Shown here piece after piece: positions 17,122-26,271 of a DNA stretch of 64,000 nucleotides. The position numbers and the translations under genes were made by a program. Source of the DNA: Blastococcus sp. CT_GayMR19 (GTDB lineage: Bacteria > Actinomycetota > Actinomycetes > Mycobacteriales > Geodermatophilaceae). The notes beneath the pieces are model-generated. The model did no database searches. It was not told the DNA's origin and saw only the letters and a list, made by a program, of their open reading frames with translations. The stretch covers positions 62,001 to 126,000 of the forward strand of contig NZ_SPQL01000007.1 of assembly GCF_004570385.1 (NCBI RefSeq), read 5' to 3'. Position 1 is the first letter of the stretch, and each line of letters opens with the position of its first letter.

Positions 17122-18570
17122 GTGACGTCGGCGACGAGACCCGACGCCGGCGTCCCGGTGGAACCCCGGGGGCCCGCGGGGGCCGCCCGCTGGCTCGTCC
17201 TGTTCTCGATCACGACCGGGACGTTCATGGCGAACGTCGACTCCACGGCCGTGACCGTCGCGCTGCCGACGATGGCCCGGGAGTTCGGCGTGGGGCTCGA
17301 CGAGCTCCAGTGGGTGCTCCTGGCCTATCTCCTGGCCATCACGGCGATCCTGCCGGTCTTCGGGCGGCTCGCCGACATGGTGGGGCGCAAGCCGATCCTG
17401 AACACCGGACTCGCCCTGTTCGTCAGCGCCTCGCTCGTCGTCGCGCTGGCGCCCAACCTTCCGGTGCTGATCACGTCCCGGGTGTTCCAGGGCATCGGCG
17501 CGTCGATGTTCATGGCCACGATCATGGCCACGGCCGTCACGACCTTCCCCGCCCGTCAGCGCGGCCGGGTCCTCGGCCTCATCGGGAGCATCGTCGCCGC
17601 CGGCACGCTGCTCGGTCCCGCCCTCGGCGGCCTGCTGACCGACGCGTTCGGCTGGCGGTCGATCTTCTTCATCAACCTGCCCGTCGGCCTGCTCGGCGCG
17701 GTCGGCACGCTGGTCTTCCTGCCGTCCGTGCGGGGCACCGGCGGATCGCTGCGGCAGCTGGACCCGGCAGGGGCAGTTCTCTTCGCCGGTTTCGCGGCCG
17801 CGCTGCTGCTCGGGCTCGGGACCGGGCCGCGGGCCGGGTGGGCCAGCGCAGGCGTCGTCGCGCTGCTGCTCGGTGCCGGCGCGCTCCTGCTGCTCTTCGT
17901 GCTCTGGGAGTTCCGGGTCGCCCACCCCCTCGTCGACCTGAGGCTGTTCCGTCACCGGGTGTTCGGGCTGGGCAACCTCGCGGGCTTCCTCTACTACGTG
18001 CTCACCGTCTTCCCGCCCTTCCTGTTCCCGCTGTACCTCTACGAGGTCCTCGGGCTGTCGACCGGGCGGACGGGCCTGCTCATGACGGTGCCGGCCGTGA
18101 CCATGCTGGTCGTCTCGCCGTTCTCGGGCTGGTGGAGCGACCGCGTCGGCTCGATGTGGCCGGCGCTGGTCGCGCTCACCCTCATCATGGCGGCCATGTC
18201 GGGGACGGCGTTCCTGGGCTCGTCGTCCCCACTGTGGGCCGTCGGCGGGCTGCTCGCGCTGCTCGGGGCCGCCCTGGGGCTCTTCAACTCCCCGAACAAC
18301 TCGGCCGTCATGGGCGCCCTGGGACGGGAGCAGGTGGGGATGGCCAACGGGATCGTCTCGACGCTCCGCAATCTGGGGAGGGCCGTCGGCATCGCGGTGG
18401 TGGTGCTCCTGTACCAGGCGTTCGCCGGCACGTCGGCGACGGTCGGCGCCTCGCCCGACACCCTGCTCGCCGGGTTCCGGGGCGTGTTCGTCGCCGGCGC
18501 CGTGGTCGCGGCCGGAGCGTTCGCCGTGATCGTCCTGATGTACCGGCGCCCTCGGCCGCAGGCGCCGTAG
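17122..18570 (+). CDS. MFS transporter, DHA2 (14-helix) family
   Basis: A 482-residue drug:H+ antiporter-type permease. It has about 14 hydrophobic helices. Motif A is seen as GRLADMVGRKPILNTG (about 78-93), motif D1-like residues as MANVDSTAVTVALP (36-49), and motif C-like glycine-rich residues as GTLLGPALGGLLTDAFGWR (about 160-178). GTG 17122 has AGGAG about 9 bases upstream. It is the last gene of the cupin-eutA unit and probably exports a substrate analogue or intermediate, or imports an acid; direction cannot be judged. Confidence 0.9.
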   Translation: MTSATRPDAGVPVEPRGPAGAARWLVLFSITTGTFMANVDSTAVTVALPTMAREFGVGLDELQWVLLAYLLAITAILPVFGRLADMVGRKPILNTGLALFVSASLVVALAPNLPVLITSRVFQGIGASMFMATIMATAVTTFPARQRGRVLGLIGSIVAAGTLLGPALGGLLTDAFGWRSIFFINLPVGLLGAVGTLVFLPSVRGTGGSLRQLDPAGAVLFAGFAAALLLGLGTGPRAGWASAGVVALLLGAGALLLLFVLWEFRVAHPLVDLRLFRHRVFGLGNLAGFLYYVLTVFPPFLFPLYLYEVLGLSTGRTGLLMTVPAVTMLVVSPFSGWWSDRVGSMWPALVALTLIMAAMSGTAFLGSSSPLWAVGGLLALLGAALGLFNSPNNSAVMGALGREQVGMANGIVSTLRNLGRAVGIAVVVLLYQAFAGTSATVGASPDTLLAGFRGVFVAGAVVAAGAFAVIVLMYRRPRPQAP

Positions 18571-18640
18571 CAGCCGGAGCCGCCGGTCGAGACAACGTCC
18601 CGACGCCGGACGCACAGCCTCGGTCCGGTGCCGGAACCGG

Positions 18641-18697
18641 ACGGAGTGCGCTGAGGACCCGTTCCGGAGGGAAAAACAGGGCCTCAGCGCACTCCGT
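18641..18697. terminator. Bidirectional hairpin between convergent MFS and tctB genes
   Basis: Perfect 16-base inverted repeat: ACGGAGTGCGCTGAGG (18641-18656) and its complement (18682-18697) with a 25-base loop that includes GAAAAAC. It lies between two convergent stop codons. No T-run follows, as is common in actinobacteria. Confidence 0.65.
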
Positions 18698-18787
18698 CGG
18701 CCGGCGCCGGCCGTCCACGACCGGACGTGGTCGTCCGGTGTACCCGATGCTCCCGACGAGGACGTCGGTCCTCGCGGGGTGCGCCGG

Positions 18788-19510
18788 TCAGAACTGCATG
18801 AAGGGGAGGTAGCCGGTCGGCAGCGGGATGTAGACCAGCTCGCGGAACGCCACGTAGATCAGCACGCCGGTCACCACTGCGTAGATGACGGCGGACAACC
18901 ACGACGTCCGGCCCGAGAACCGCAGGTAGAGGAGGGCGAACAGCGGCACCGAGAGGAACGCGCCGAGCGTGAAGAAGGCGACGAAGAAGGCCACGATCCA
19001 CGACAGCGCCTCGAGCCAGGCCCGGCCGCCGGCGCTGGCGAAGACGTACTCCATGCTCGCGTCGTCTTCACGGTCGTCGTCGACGAGCTCCAGCTCCGCG
19101 GGCACGGCGACGGCTCCCACCGTCTCGCCGTCCGGATCCGCGTCCGGATCTGCGTCCGCGCTGACGGCCGCGGCCCCGGTCCCCGCCGCCGGGACAGCCG
19201 CACCGGCCGGCGCGGCCGCAGGCTTCTCCACCGTCGCAGTCGGTGCGGCCGCGACGGCGGGGGCCGGTACGGGCGCGCGCCGGCCTCGGACGGTGTCCCG
19301 GACCAACCCGATGAGGCGGAACACGCTCAGCAGGAATCCGAGCACCGACACCATCTGCGGGAACAGCGCCGCGCGGAACGGATAGTCCTGGGCGATCAGA
19401 TAGGCAGCGGCGAAGAACGCCAGCATGAAGACGGTGATGACCCACTCGCCGGGGCGCGGCCCCGTCACTGTCTCCTGCTCTGCCACCGGAGCCTCCACGG
19501 CCTTCGTCAC
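18788..19510 (-). CDS. tctB: Tripartite tricarboxylate transporter small membrane subunit TctB
   Basis: A 240-residue small subunit of a TTT-family secondary importer. Four membrane helices are visible in two pairs (about 23-42, 50-70, 168-188 and 198-220), separated by an unusually long Ala/Pro- and Asp-rich linker (about 80-150) that is not part of the core family and is probably cytoplasmic or periplasmic. The start GTG 19510 overlaps the tctA stop by four bases (GTGA), so translation is coupled. With TctA it forms the membrane channel; TctC binds the substrate outside. Confidence 0.88.
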   Translation of the reverse strand: MTKAVEAPVAEQETVTGPRPGEWVITVFMLAFFAAAYLIAQDYPFRAALFPQMVSVLGFLLSVFRLIGLVRDTVRGRRAPVPAPAVAAAPTATVEKPAAAPAGAAVPAAGTGAAAVSADADPDADPDGETVGAVAVPAELELVDDDREDDASMEYVFASAGGRAWLEALSWIVAFFVAFFTLGAFLSVPLFALLYLRFSGRTSWLSAVIYAVVTGVLIYVAFRELVYIPLPTGYLPFMQF

Positions 19511-21027
19511 TGGGTCACCTCGGCCGCGTCGTTCCGACCCGCCCGCGCCGCCGCGCGGCGCTTGCGCGCCGCTCGCAGGATCGGACCGACGATCACGAAC
19601 GCGATCACGGCCATCAGCCCCAGGACGATCGGATCATTGAGCCAGGTCCACCCGTCCAGGGAGTACGACAGGAAAAGGTACCGCTCGGCGATCCCCCCGA
19701 GGACGACGGCGAGCAGGAACGGCACCCGGGGCCAGTCCCAGTGGATGCAGATGACGCCGAATGCGGCGGCGACGAGCATCACGGCGATGTCGGCCGGGTT
19801 GTTGTTCGCGGTGAATGCGCCGATCGAGAGCAGGATCAGCAGGAAGGGAACGAGCCAGGTCCCGCGCAGGAACGACAGCTTCACCAGCTGCTTGATCAGC
19901 AGGAACGCCGCGACGACCGCGATGACGTTGGAGATCACCGTGATCCACACCATCGAGAAGGTCACGTCCAGGTTGGTCGTGAGCATCTCGGGCCCGGGCT
20001 GCAGGCCGGCGATGATGAAGGCGCCGAGCAGCACTGCCATGGACACGCTGCCCGGGATGCCGAAGGCGATGGTCGGGATCAGCGAGCCGGAGTCCTTGGC
20101 GTTGTTGTTCGCCCCGGCGGCGATCACGCCCTCCATCGATCCCTTGCCGAACTCCTCGGGGTGCTTGGAGGCCTGGCGGGCGGAGCCGTAGGCGATGAAC
20201 TGCGAGACGGACCCGCCCAGGCCCGGGATGACGCCGACACCGACACCGATCAGGCTGGAGCGCAGGACGACCCGCCAGTACTTGAACGTCTCCCGGACGC
20301 CCTGGCCCATCCCGGCGTACGGATCGGCGGTGGCGGTCTTCGTCGCGATGCTGGCCTTGCTCAGCATCAGCTGCAGCAGCTCCGCGCCGCCGAAGAGGCC
20401 CACGACCAGGGCGACGAGGTTGATGCCGTCCCAGAGGTAGAGCTGGTCGAAGGCGTAGCGGGGCACACCGGCCTGCGCGTCCAGGCCCACCATCGAGATC
20501 ATGAAGCCGGCCGTGGCCATGATCAGGCCCTTGACCATCGACCGGCCGGAGAGCGCGATCACGAAGCTCAGACCCACCAGGGTGAGCATGAAGAACTCGG
20601 GCGGTCCCAGGGCCAGCACCACCGGCCGCATGACGGGGACCGCCGCCGCGAGCAGGAACGCGCCGATGATGCCCGCCAGCGCCGAGCCGACCAGGGCGCC
20701 GGCCAGCGCGCGTCCCGCCTGCCCCTTCCTCGTCATCGGGTAACCGTCGAGCACGGTCGCGGCGGAGGTCGCCTCGCCGGGGACGCCGAGGAGCACGGAC
20801 GTCACGTCGCCGGTCGTCGCGCTGGCGGCCAGCATCCCCAGCAGGAACGCGAACGCCTGCACCGGCTCCATGTAGAAGGTGAACGGCAGCATGAGGGCGA
20901 GGCTGACCGAGCCACCGAGGCCCGGAAGGATCCCGACGGCGAAGCCGATGGCGATGCCGACGAGCATCGTCAGCAGGGTCGTGGGTTCAAAGATCCCCAG
21001 CAGGCTGCTGAAGAAGACTTCGAGCAT
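19507..21027 (-). CDS. tctA: Tripartite tricarboxylate transporter large permease TctA
   Basis: A 506-residue permease of normal family length with about 11-12 helices. The TctA signature is complete: GILPGLGGSVSLALMLPFTF (about 33-52), AASATTGDVTSVLLGVPGEA (about 66-85), and the repeat VIPGLGGSVSQFIAYGSARQ with NNNAKDSGSLIPTIAFGIPGS in the middle. These two symmetric glycine-rich blocks bind the carboxylate substrate in the family. It lies downstream of the cysteine hydrolase (21164-21937) and couples to tctB by overlap. Confidence 0.95.
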   Translation of the reverse strand: MLEVFFSSLLGIFEPTTLLTMLVGIAIGFAVGILPGLGGSVSLALMLPFTFYMEPVQAFAFLLGMLAASATTGDVTSVLLGVPGEATSAATVLDGYPMTRKGQAGRALAGALVGSALAGIIGAFLLAAAVPVMRPVVLALGPPEFFMLTLVGLSFVIALSGRSMVKGLIMATAGFMISMVGLDAQAGVPRYAFDQLYLWDGINLVALVVGLFGGAELLQLMLSKASIATKTATADPYAGMGQGVRETFKYWRVVLRSSLIGVGVGVIPGLGGSVSQFIAYGSARQASKHPEEFGKGSMEGVIAAGANNNAKDSGSLIPTIAFGIPGSVSMAVLLGAFIIAGLQPGPEMLTTNLDVTFSMVWITVISNVIAVVAAFLLIKQLVKLSFLRGTWLVPFLLILLSIGAFTANNNPADIAVMLVAAAFGVICIHWDWPRVPFLLAVVLGGIAERYLFLSYSLDGWTWLNDPIVLGLMAVIAFVIVGPILRAARKRRAAARAGRNDAAEVTQ

Positions 21028-21163
21028 GGCGAAAACCTCGGTGTGGTCGGGAGCGAACGTCAGCTGGGGGACGGGCCAGGTGGCCCGACGTGCCGGTCAG
21101 GGTGCCGGGAAGAGGACGGGTTGCGCGACCGCTGCGCGCGTGGCGCGCCGATCACAGCCCCGG

Positions 21164-21937
21164 TCAGGCCCGGGCTCCCTCCAGGACGTCGGACCGGAGG
21201 CCGGCCAGATACTGCAGCACCTCACCGAGGTGCAGCACGGACGCGTACTTCAGGTGCATGTCGAACAGGTTCACCTTGTGGGAGAGCAGGCTGCGGTCGA
21301 AGGTCGCCTCCTCGACCACCGCGACCTCGAGGCCGTGCGAGTAGGCGTCGACCACGCTGGCGCGGACACAACCACTGGTGGACTCGCCGGCGACGATCAG
21401 CGTGTCGGCGTCCACCTGCCGGAGCCAGGTCGTCACCGGGGTGCCGAAGAACGCGCTGGCGCGGGCTTTGCGGGCCATCAGCTCGCCCTCGACGGGCGCC
21501 AGCGACGGCATGAACTCGTAGCCCACCACGTCGTCCTCCCCGGGTACCCGGGCGCGCTGGGTGGCGGCTCCGAGCCGCGAGCCCGGCCGGGCCTCCCCGG
21601 TCGTGTGGATCACCGGGATGCCGGCCTCACGGGCTCCGTGGAGCAGCTTCTCCATGGCGGGCAGGGCGTCCCACGCGTTGAGGCCGCAGGTGGCCGGCCA
21701 CTCGTCGATGGCGTCGGCCAGCGGCCGGGGGCGGTCGCCGAAGACCTTGGCGTAGCAGTCGATCATGAGCAGGGCCGGTCGCGTGCCCAGCGGGCGCTTC
21801 GTCTCGTAGCGGCTTGCGATGAGCCGCTCGTCCGCGCCGATGACGTCGTCCCAGCAGTGTGCGCCGAGCTCGTCCAACTCACGGCCTCCCTCAGACGGGC
21901 GTGCTGCCCGCGGCCCCGCGGACGTGGCCGGCGTCAT
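21164..21937 (-). CDS. Isochorismatase-family cysteine hydrolase
   Basis: A 257-residue hydrolase with the full Asp-Lys-Cys triad: Asp60 in ALLMIDCY, Lys157 in ARKARASAFFGT and Cys190 in GESTSGCVRASVVDAYSHG. Members hydrolyse amides or carbamoyl groups (N-carbamoylsarcosine, maleamate, nicotinamide) or isochorismate ether bonds. A ~45-residue N-terminal extension precedes the core. It is the first gene of a unit with tctA and tctB, so the enzyme and importer are expressed together, just downstream of operator site 2. An amidase role fits the nitrile hydratase elsewhere in the region. Confidence 0.85.
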   Translation of the reverse strand: MTPATSAGPRAARPSEGGRELDELGAHCWDDVIGADERLIASRYETKRPLGTRPALLMIDCYAKVFGDRPRPLADAIDEWPATCGLNAWDALPAMEKLLHGAREAGIPVIHTTGEARPGSRLGAATQRARVPGEDDVVGYEFMPSLAPVEGELMARKARASAFFGTPVTTWLRQVDADTLIVAGESTSGCVRASVVDAYSHGLEVAVVEEATFDRSLLSHKVNLFDMHLKYASVLHLGEVLQYLAGLRSDVLEGARA

Positions 21938-21968
21938 AGTGGCCCCTACTGAAGCACGCGGGCGGGCA

Positions 21969-21989
21969 ATGGTCCATAGGTCTTACCAA
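21969..21989. promoter_or_regulatory. GntR/FadR-type operator, site 2
   Basis: ATGGTCC-ATA-GGTCTTACCAA; the core AGGTCTTACCA (21978-21988) differs from TGGT-N3-ACCA at one base, with an extra TGGTC half-site before it. It lies 32 bases upstream of the cysteine hydrolase start. The DNA between it and the gene shares ACTGAAGCACG with site 3. Confidence 0.6.
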
Positions 21990-22072
21990 AGACTTTCCCG
22001 CCGTGCGGCAGACCGGAGCGACGGCCTCCCCGCCGCTCGCGGGGTCGTCCCGGAGCGGCGCCGGTTCGAGGC

Positions 22073-22118
22073 GGTCGCGGCAGGTCGAGAGACCCGGTCG
22101 CGGCAGGTCGAGAGACCC
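22073..22118. repeat. 23-base tandem direct repeat
   Basis: Two identical abutting 23-base units at 22073-22095 and 22096-22118, each starting GGTCGCGGCAGG and ending GAGACCC, in the gap between tctC and the cysteine hydrolase. No gene overlaps them. Confidence 0.8.
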
Positions 22119-22146
22119 GCGCCGGTGGCCGGCGGTCCGCCCACCG

Positions 22147-23197
22147 TCACTGGTTCGCGTAGGCGCCTTCCAGCAGCGCGCGGTACTCCTCGGGCGCCTC
22201 CAGCACCGACTGCATGACGTCCGCCAGCTCGTCCCCCGGGGTGAACTCGACCGGCTGGTACCGCTCCTCCATGTCCCCGACGAACGTGGGGTCGGCGAGG
22301 GTGGCCTCGAACGCGTCCTCCAGCTCGCCGGCACAGTCCTCGGGGATCCCGGGCGGCCCGAGGACGTCGACACCCACCGACTGCAGTGACGTGTGCGCCT
22401 CGGCCAGCGCGCGCTGGTCGTCGTCGAGGTCGAGCTCCAGCAGCGCCGGCACGTCCGGGAACGCCTCGTTGCGGTCCTCCGCGATGACGAGCACCGGAAC
22501 GTGATCGCCGCTCTCGATCGAGGACATGCGGCTGGGCACCGTGCCGCTCGCGAGGTGGGCGTCGCCCGATGTCACCGCCAGCGCGGTCTCCGCGCTGCCC
22601 GCATAGCCGGTGACGATGTCGGCATCGAGCCCGAGGACGGGAATGAGGATCGTCGCGTCGATGTGGTCGGCGCCGCCGGGGCCGGCGCTCGCGAAGGCCA
22701 GCCTGTCCCGGCCCGAGAGGTCCTCGACCGAGCTGATCCCACTCTCCGGACCGGTCACGAGGACACGGTCGTCCTGCGCGAGCCGCGCGACGAAGGTGAA
22801 CTCCTCCCAGGTCGAAGGTGGCGCCCGCCGACCCGCCCAGCACGGCACCGGCGAGCCCCTGACCGCTGAAGAACCCGATGGTCAGCCCGTCGGGTTCGGC
22901 CGTGTAGATCTCGCTCGCCGCCGTGAGCCCCCCGGCGCCCGGATGGTTCTCGACGACGACGGTCCCGCCGAGTTCCTTCTCGAGGTGCGGCGCCGCCGTG
23001 CGGGCGAAGAGGTCGTAGAGGCCGCCCTCGCCGTACGCGACGACGAAGGAGATCCGCTCCCCCTCGTAACACGACGATGCGCTGGGCTCGGGATCCCGAC
23101 TCCCCTGCTCGGGGGCGCAAGCCGCGGCCACGAGGCCGACCGGCAGCAGGAGTGTCACCGCGCGGAACCGATGTGCGAACTGCCTCCGGATCTTCAT
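22147..23197 (-). pseudogene. tctC: TctC substrate-binding protein, interrupted by a one-base frameshift
   Basis: Extracytoplasmic TTT-family binding lipoprotein, read in two frames. Frame one (from ATG 23197, with GAGGAG upstream) gives a lipoprotein signal with Cys27 (VGLVAAACAPE) and the binding core VVVENHPGAGGLTAASEIYT; frame two continues with EEFTFVARLAQDDRVLVTG to the stop at 22147. Removing one G from the CCC/GGG run at 22806-22808 restores ATFDLEEFTFVARL, which aligns residue for residue with the intact paralogue at 43355-44425 (ASYDPEKFTYVARL). So either a recent mutation or a sequencing error. The restored length is 349 residues. It lies next to tctA/tctB and would be their natural partner. 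Confidence 0.85.
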
Positions 23198-23331
23198 GCG
23201 GGTGCACTCCTCGGACCCGGATCCGCGGCGAGCTCGTCCACCGGTGACCCTCCCCTGGCACGGCCCTCGCGCCGACCGCGGATGTGACCGGCGACACAGC
23301 GACGGGTCCACTGAAGCACGTCTGCCAGGTA

Positions 23332-23352
23332 ATGGTCTATAGGTCTTACCAA
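23332..23352. promoter_or_regulatory. GntR/FadR-type operator, site 3
   Basis: ATGGTCT-ATA-GGTCTTACCAA, nearly identical to site 2, in the divergent gap between tctC (start 23197) and the CoA transferase (start 23517). It could control either or both. CTGAAGCACG at 23311-23320 is shared with the site 2 leader. Confidence 0.6.
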
Positions 23353-23516
23353 CCCTCCTGGCCCTTGTTAGGGTCCTGGCCAGCCGGCCGTGACCCGGGA
23401 CACAACCGCAGCCCGCGGAGTCGGACGAACCCGTCGCGCCGCGGATCGGAGGACCCTCCCGTGACCGCCCTGGCCGGCCGCGCCCTGAAGCTCCCCGACC
23501 TCCAGGAGGACGGTTC

Positions 23517-24707
23517 GTGACAGCGACCGAGGACGCCCCGACCATCGGCGGCACCGCTCCCGCCGGCCCAGAGCTGCCGCTGACCGGCGTCCGGGTGCTC
23601 GACCTCGGTTCCTACATCTCCGGGCCGTGCGCCGCGGTGCTGCTCGCCGAGATGGGCGCCGACGTGATCAAGGTGGAGCCGCCCACCGGCGACCCGTTCC
23701 GGAAGTGGGAGTCCGGCGGGCTCAACGCGACCTTCGTGGCGTTCAACCGGGGCAAGCGCAGCGTCGTCCTGGACCTGAAGTCCGACGACGGCCGGGCACA
23801 CCTGCTCGACCTCGCGGGCTCGGCCGACGTCCTGGTCGAGAACTTCCGGCCGGGCGTCATGGAGCGGCTGGGCATCGGCTGGGACGTGCTCCGCGACCTG
23901 CAGCCCGGGCTGATCCACTGCAGCATCACCGGCTTCGGCAGCGGGGGGCCGTACGCGGGCATGCCGGCGTACGACGGCGTCGCACTGGGCTACAGCGGCC
24001 TGGCCGGCCTGCTGCTCGACCCGGAGGACCCGCGGCTGCGCGGGCCGGCGCTCGCGGACGCGATCACCGGGCACTCCGCGGCGTTCGCCGTCCTGGCGGC
24101 GCTGCACCAGCGGCACCGGACGGGCCGGGGGGAGCACCTGGAGGTGAGCATGCTGGGCGCCCTCGTGCACTTCCTGCACTCCGCTGTCGCCAAGAACGTC
24201 GTCGAGGGACGGGACGAGACGCCCTACCTGCGGCCGCACAGCTCACAGGCCTACGTCTTCGGGACCCGCGACGACCGGCAGGTCCTCATCCACCTCTCCT
24301 CGCCACCCAAGTTCTGGCAGGGCCTGTGCGCCGCCGTCGGCCGGGAGGACCTGCTCACCGACGAGCGCTTCGCCGAGCGCGGCGGGCGGCAGCGGCACTA
24401 CGAGGTGCTGCGCGCGGAGCTCTCGCCGATCTTCGCCGGCCGCGACCGGGACGAGTGGCTGCAGGTGCTGCAGGCGCACAGCGTCCCGTGCGCGCCGGTC
24501 AACGCCGTCAGCGAGGCGCTGGAGGACCCGCAGCTGCGGCACCTCGGGATCATCGACGTGCTCGACGAGCCGGGCATCGGGCCGATGCCGCAGATCCGCC
24601 CGCCGGCCCTGTTCGGGGGCTTCGCGCTGCCCGCGGTGCGGCGGGCTCCGTATCTCGGGGAGCATTCGGACGAGCTGCTGGGCACGGACGTCGAGGGGCA
24701 GTCATGA
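23517..24707 (+). CDS. CaiB/BaiF (class III) CoA transferase
   Basis: A 396-residue class III CoA transferase that moves CoA between a donor thioester and an acid. The N-terminal family block GVRVLDLGSYISGPCAAVLL (24-43) and VIKVEPPTGDPFR (50-62) are typical; Asp181 in LADAITGH sits where the catalytic aspartate that forms the mixed anhydride is expected. It heads a plus-strand chain with the three carboxylase genes; its TGA overlaps the next ATG by four bases. This suggests activation of an imported acid to a CoA ester before or after carboxylation. Confidence 0.9.
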   Translation: MTATEDAPTIGGTAPAGPELPLTGVRVLDLGSYISGPCAAVLLAEMGADVIKVEPPTGDPFRKWESGGLNATFVAFNRGKRSVVLDLKSDDGRAHLLDLAGSADVLVENFRPGVMERLGIGWDVLRDLQPGLIHCSITGFGSGGPYAGMPAYDGVALGYSGLAGLLLDPEDPRLRGPALADAITGHSAAFAVLAALHQRHRTGRGEHLEVSMLGALVHFLHSAVAKNVVEGRDETPYLRPHSSQAYVFGTRDDRQVLIHLSSPPKFWQGLCAAVGREDLLTDERFAERGGRQRHYEVLRAELSPIFAGRDRDEWLQVLQAHSVPCAPVNAVSEALEDPQLRHLGIIDVLDEPGIGPMPQIRPPALFGGFALPAVRRAPYLGEHSDELLGTDVEGQS

Positions 24708-26194
24708 GCGAGGCAGTGCGGTTCGTCGACACCACCATCCGCGACGGCCAGGCGAGCCTCTGGGCGATGAACATGCGGACCCGGCACATGCTGCCGGCCA
24801 TGCCGCACCTGGACGCCGCGGGCTTCGACAGCATGGAGTTCATCGCCACCGGCAGCCGGCTGAAGAAGTTCGTCCGGCACCTCGGCGAGAACCCCTGGGA
24901 CTGGATCCGGCAGGGTTCGGCCGCCGCCGAGCGGACGCCGCTGCGGTGGCACGGCCCCATCGACGGGTCGAGCATGAGCGGCGCCGTGGTGCCCGAGGTG
25001 GGCGAGCTGCTCATCTCCAAGGCGGTCGAGCTGGGCATCCGGCACACCCGGACCGGCAGCAACTGGAACAACTTCGACGCCGTCGCCGCGCAGCTTCCCC
25101 GCTTCGAGCGGCTCGGCATGACTCCGGTCATCAACGTCATGTACTCGGTCTCGCCCAAGCACACGGACGAGTACTTCGTGCGCAAGGCGAAGGAGGCCGG
25201 GGCCATCGCGCCCTACCGGCTCTGCTTCAAGGACGTCAGCGGGATGCTGACGCCGGAGCGGACGCGGACCCTGCTGCCGCAGATGATGGCCGCCGCCGGG
25301 AGCATCCCGTGGGAGTTCCACGGCCACTGCAACAACGGGCTGGGGCCGCTGAACGCGATCGAGGCCGTCCGCGCCGGGGTGCGGGTCGTGCACACCGCGG
25401 TGCCGCCCCTCGCCAACGCCAACTCGCAGCCCTCGGTCTACAACGTGGCGGCGAACCTCCGCGAACTCGGCTACGAGGTGGACGTCGACACCGACGTCCT
25501 GCGCCCGGCGACGGAGCACTTCACCGCCATCGCGAAGCGGGAAGGCTTCCAGATCGGCGTGCCGTACGAGTACGACGAGCGGCTGTACCGGCACCAGGTG
25601 CCCGGCGGAATGATCTCCAACCTGCAGTACCAGCTGCGGCTCGCCGGGGTCGAGGACCGGCTCCCCGAGGTGCTCGAGGAGACCGCCCGGGTCCGCGCCG
25701 ACTTCGGCTACCCGATCATGGTGACCCCGCTGTCGCAGTTCGTCGGCAGCCAGGCGGCGATCAACGTGATCACCGGCGAGCGGTACCGACAGGTCACCGA
25801 CAAGACGATCGAGTACGCCCTCGGCCGGCACGGCGGCGACGAGGCGGTCGACGGGATGGACCCCGACGTCCGGGACCGGATCCTCGACCGGCCCCGGGCC
25901 CGGGAGATCGCCGCCTTCGAGGCGCCACGGGTGACGCTCGCGCAGCTGCGCGAGCACTACGGCCGGGACACCCCGGACGAGGACCTCATCCTGATGAGCA
26001 TCGTCGGGGACGACGCCGTGGACGTCGTCGGCAGCGTGCGGGACCCACGTCCCCCGGCACCGGCCGACGGCCCGCTGCTGGAACTCATCCGCCGGCTCGC
26101 CGAGCAGGACCGGCACGCGTTCGTGTCCCTGCAGCAGCCGGGACTGAAGCTGACCATGCGCAAGGGCTCCCCCGCCGGCGCCGACGAGGCATGA
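24704..26194 (+). CDS. Carboxyltransferase subunit (pyruvate carboxylase/OadA-type TIM barrel)
   Basis: A 496-residue carboxyltransferase of the pyruvate carboxylase/oxaloacetate decarboxylase alpha/transcarboxylase 5S family. Active-site elements: DTTIRDG with Asp9, the carbamylated-lysine motif CFKDVSGML with Lys176, and metal ligands His206 and His208 in HGHCNNG. Differences from true pyruvate carboxylases are frequent (for example DTTIRDGQASLWAMNM against the usual DTTLRDAHQSL, and FIATGSR for WGGATF), so the acceptor is probably not pyruvate. It carries no biotinyl domain itself; biotin is supplied by the next gene. The start overlaps the CoA transferase stop (ATGA). Confidence 0.85.
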   Translation: MSEAVRFVDTTIRDGQASLWAMNMRTRHMLPAMPHLDAAGFDSMEFIATGSRLKKFVRHLGENPWDWIRQGSAAAERTPLRWHGPIDGSSMSGAVVPEVGELLISKAVELGIRHTRTGSNWNNFDAVAAQLPRFERLGMTPVINVMYSVSPKHTDEYFVRKAKEAGAIAPYRLCFKDVSGMLTPERTRTLLPQMMAAAGSIPWEFHGHCNNGLGPLNAIEAVRAGVRVVHTAVPPLANANSQPSVYNVAANLRELGYEVDVDTDVLRPATEHFTAIAKREGFQIGVPYEYDERLYRHQVPGGMISNLQYQLRLAGVEDRLPEVLEETARVRADFGYPIMVTPLSQFVGSQAAINVITGERYRQVTDKTIEYALGRHGGDEAVDGMDPDVRDRILDRPRAREIAAFEAPRVTLAQLREHYGRDTPDEDLILMSIVGDDAVDVVGSVRDPRPPAPADGPLLELIRRLAEQDRHAFVSLQQPGLKLTMRKGSPAGADEA

Positions 26195-26271
26195 GCCTCC
26201 CCGGAGCGCGGAGCGCGGAGCCGACGAGACGTGCGAGATCCCCGATCTCGCCGGAAGGAGCTGATGGTGCT

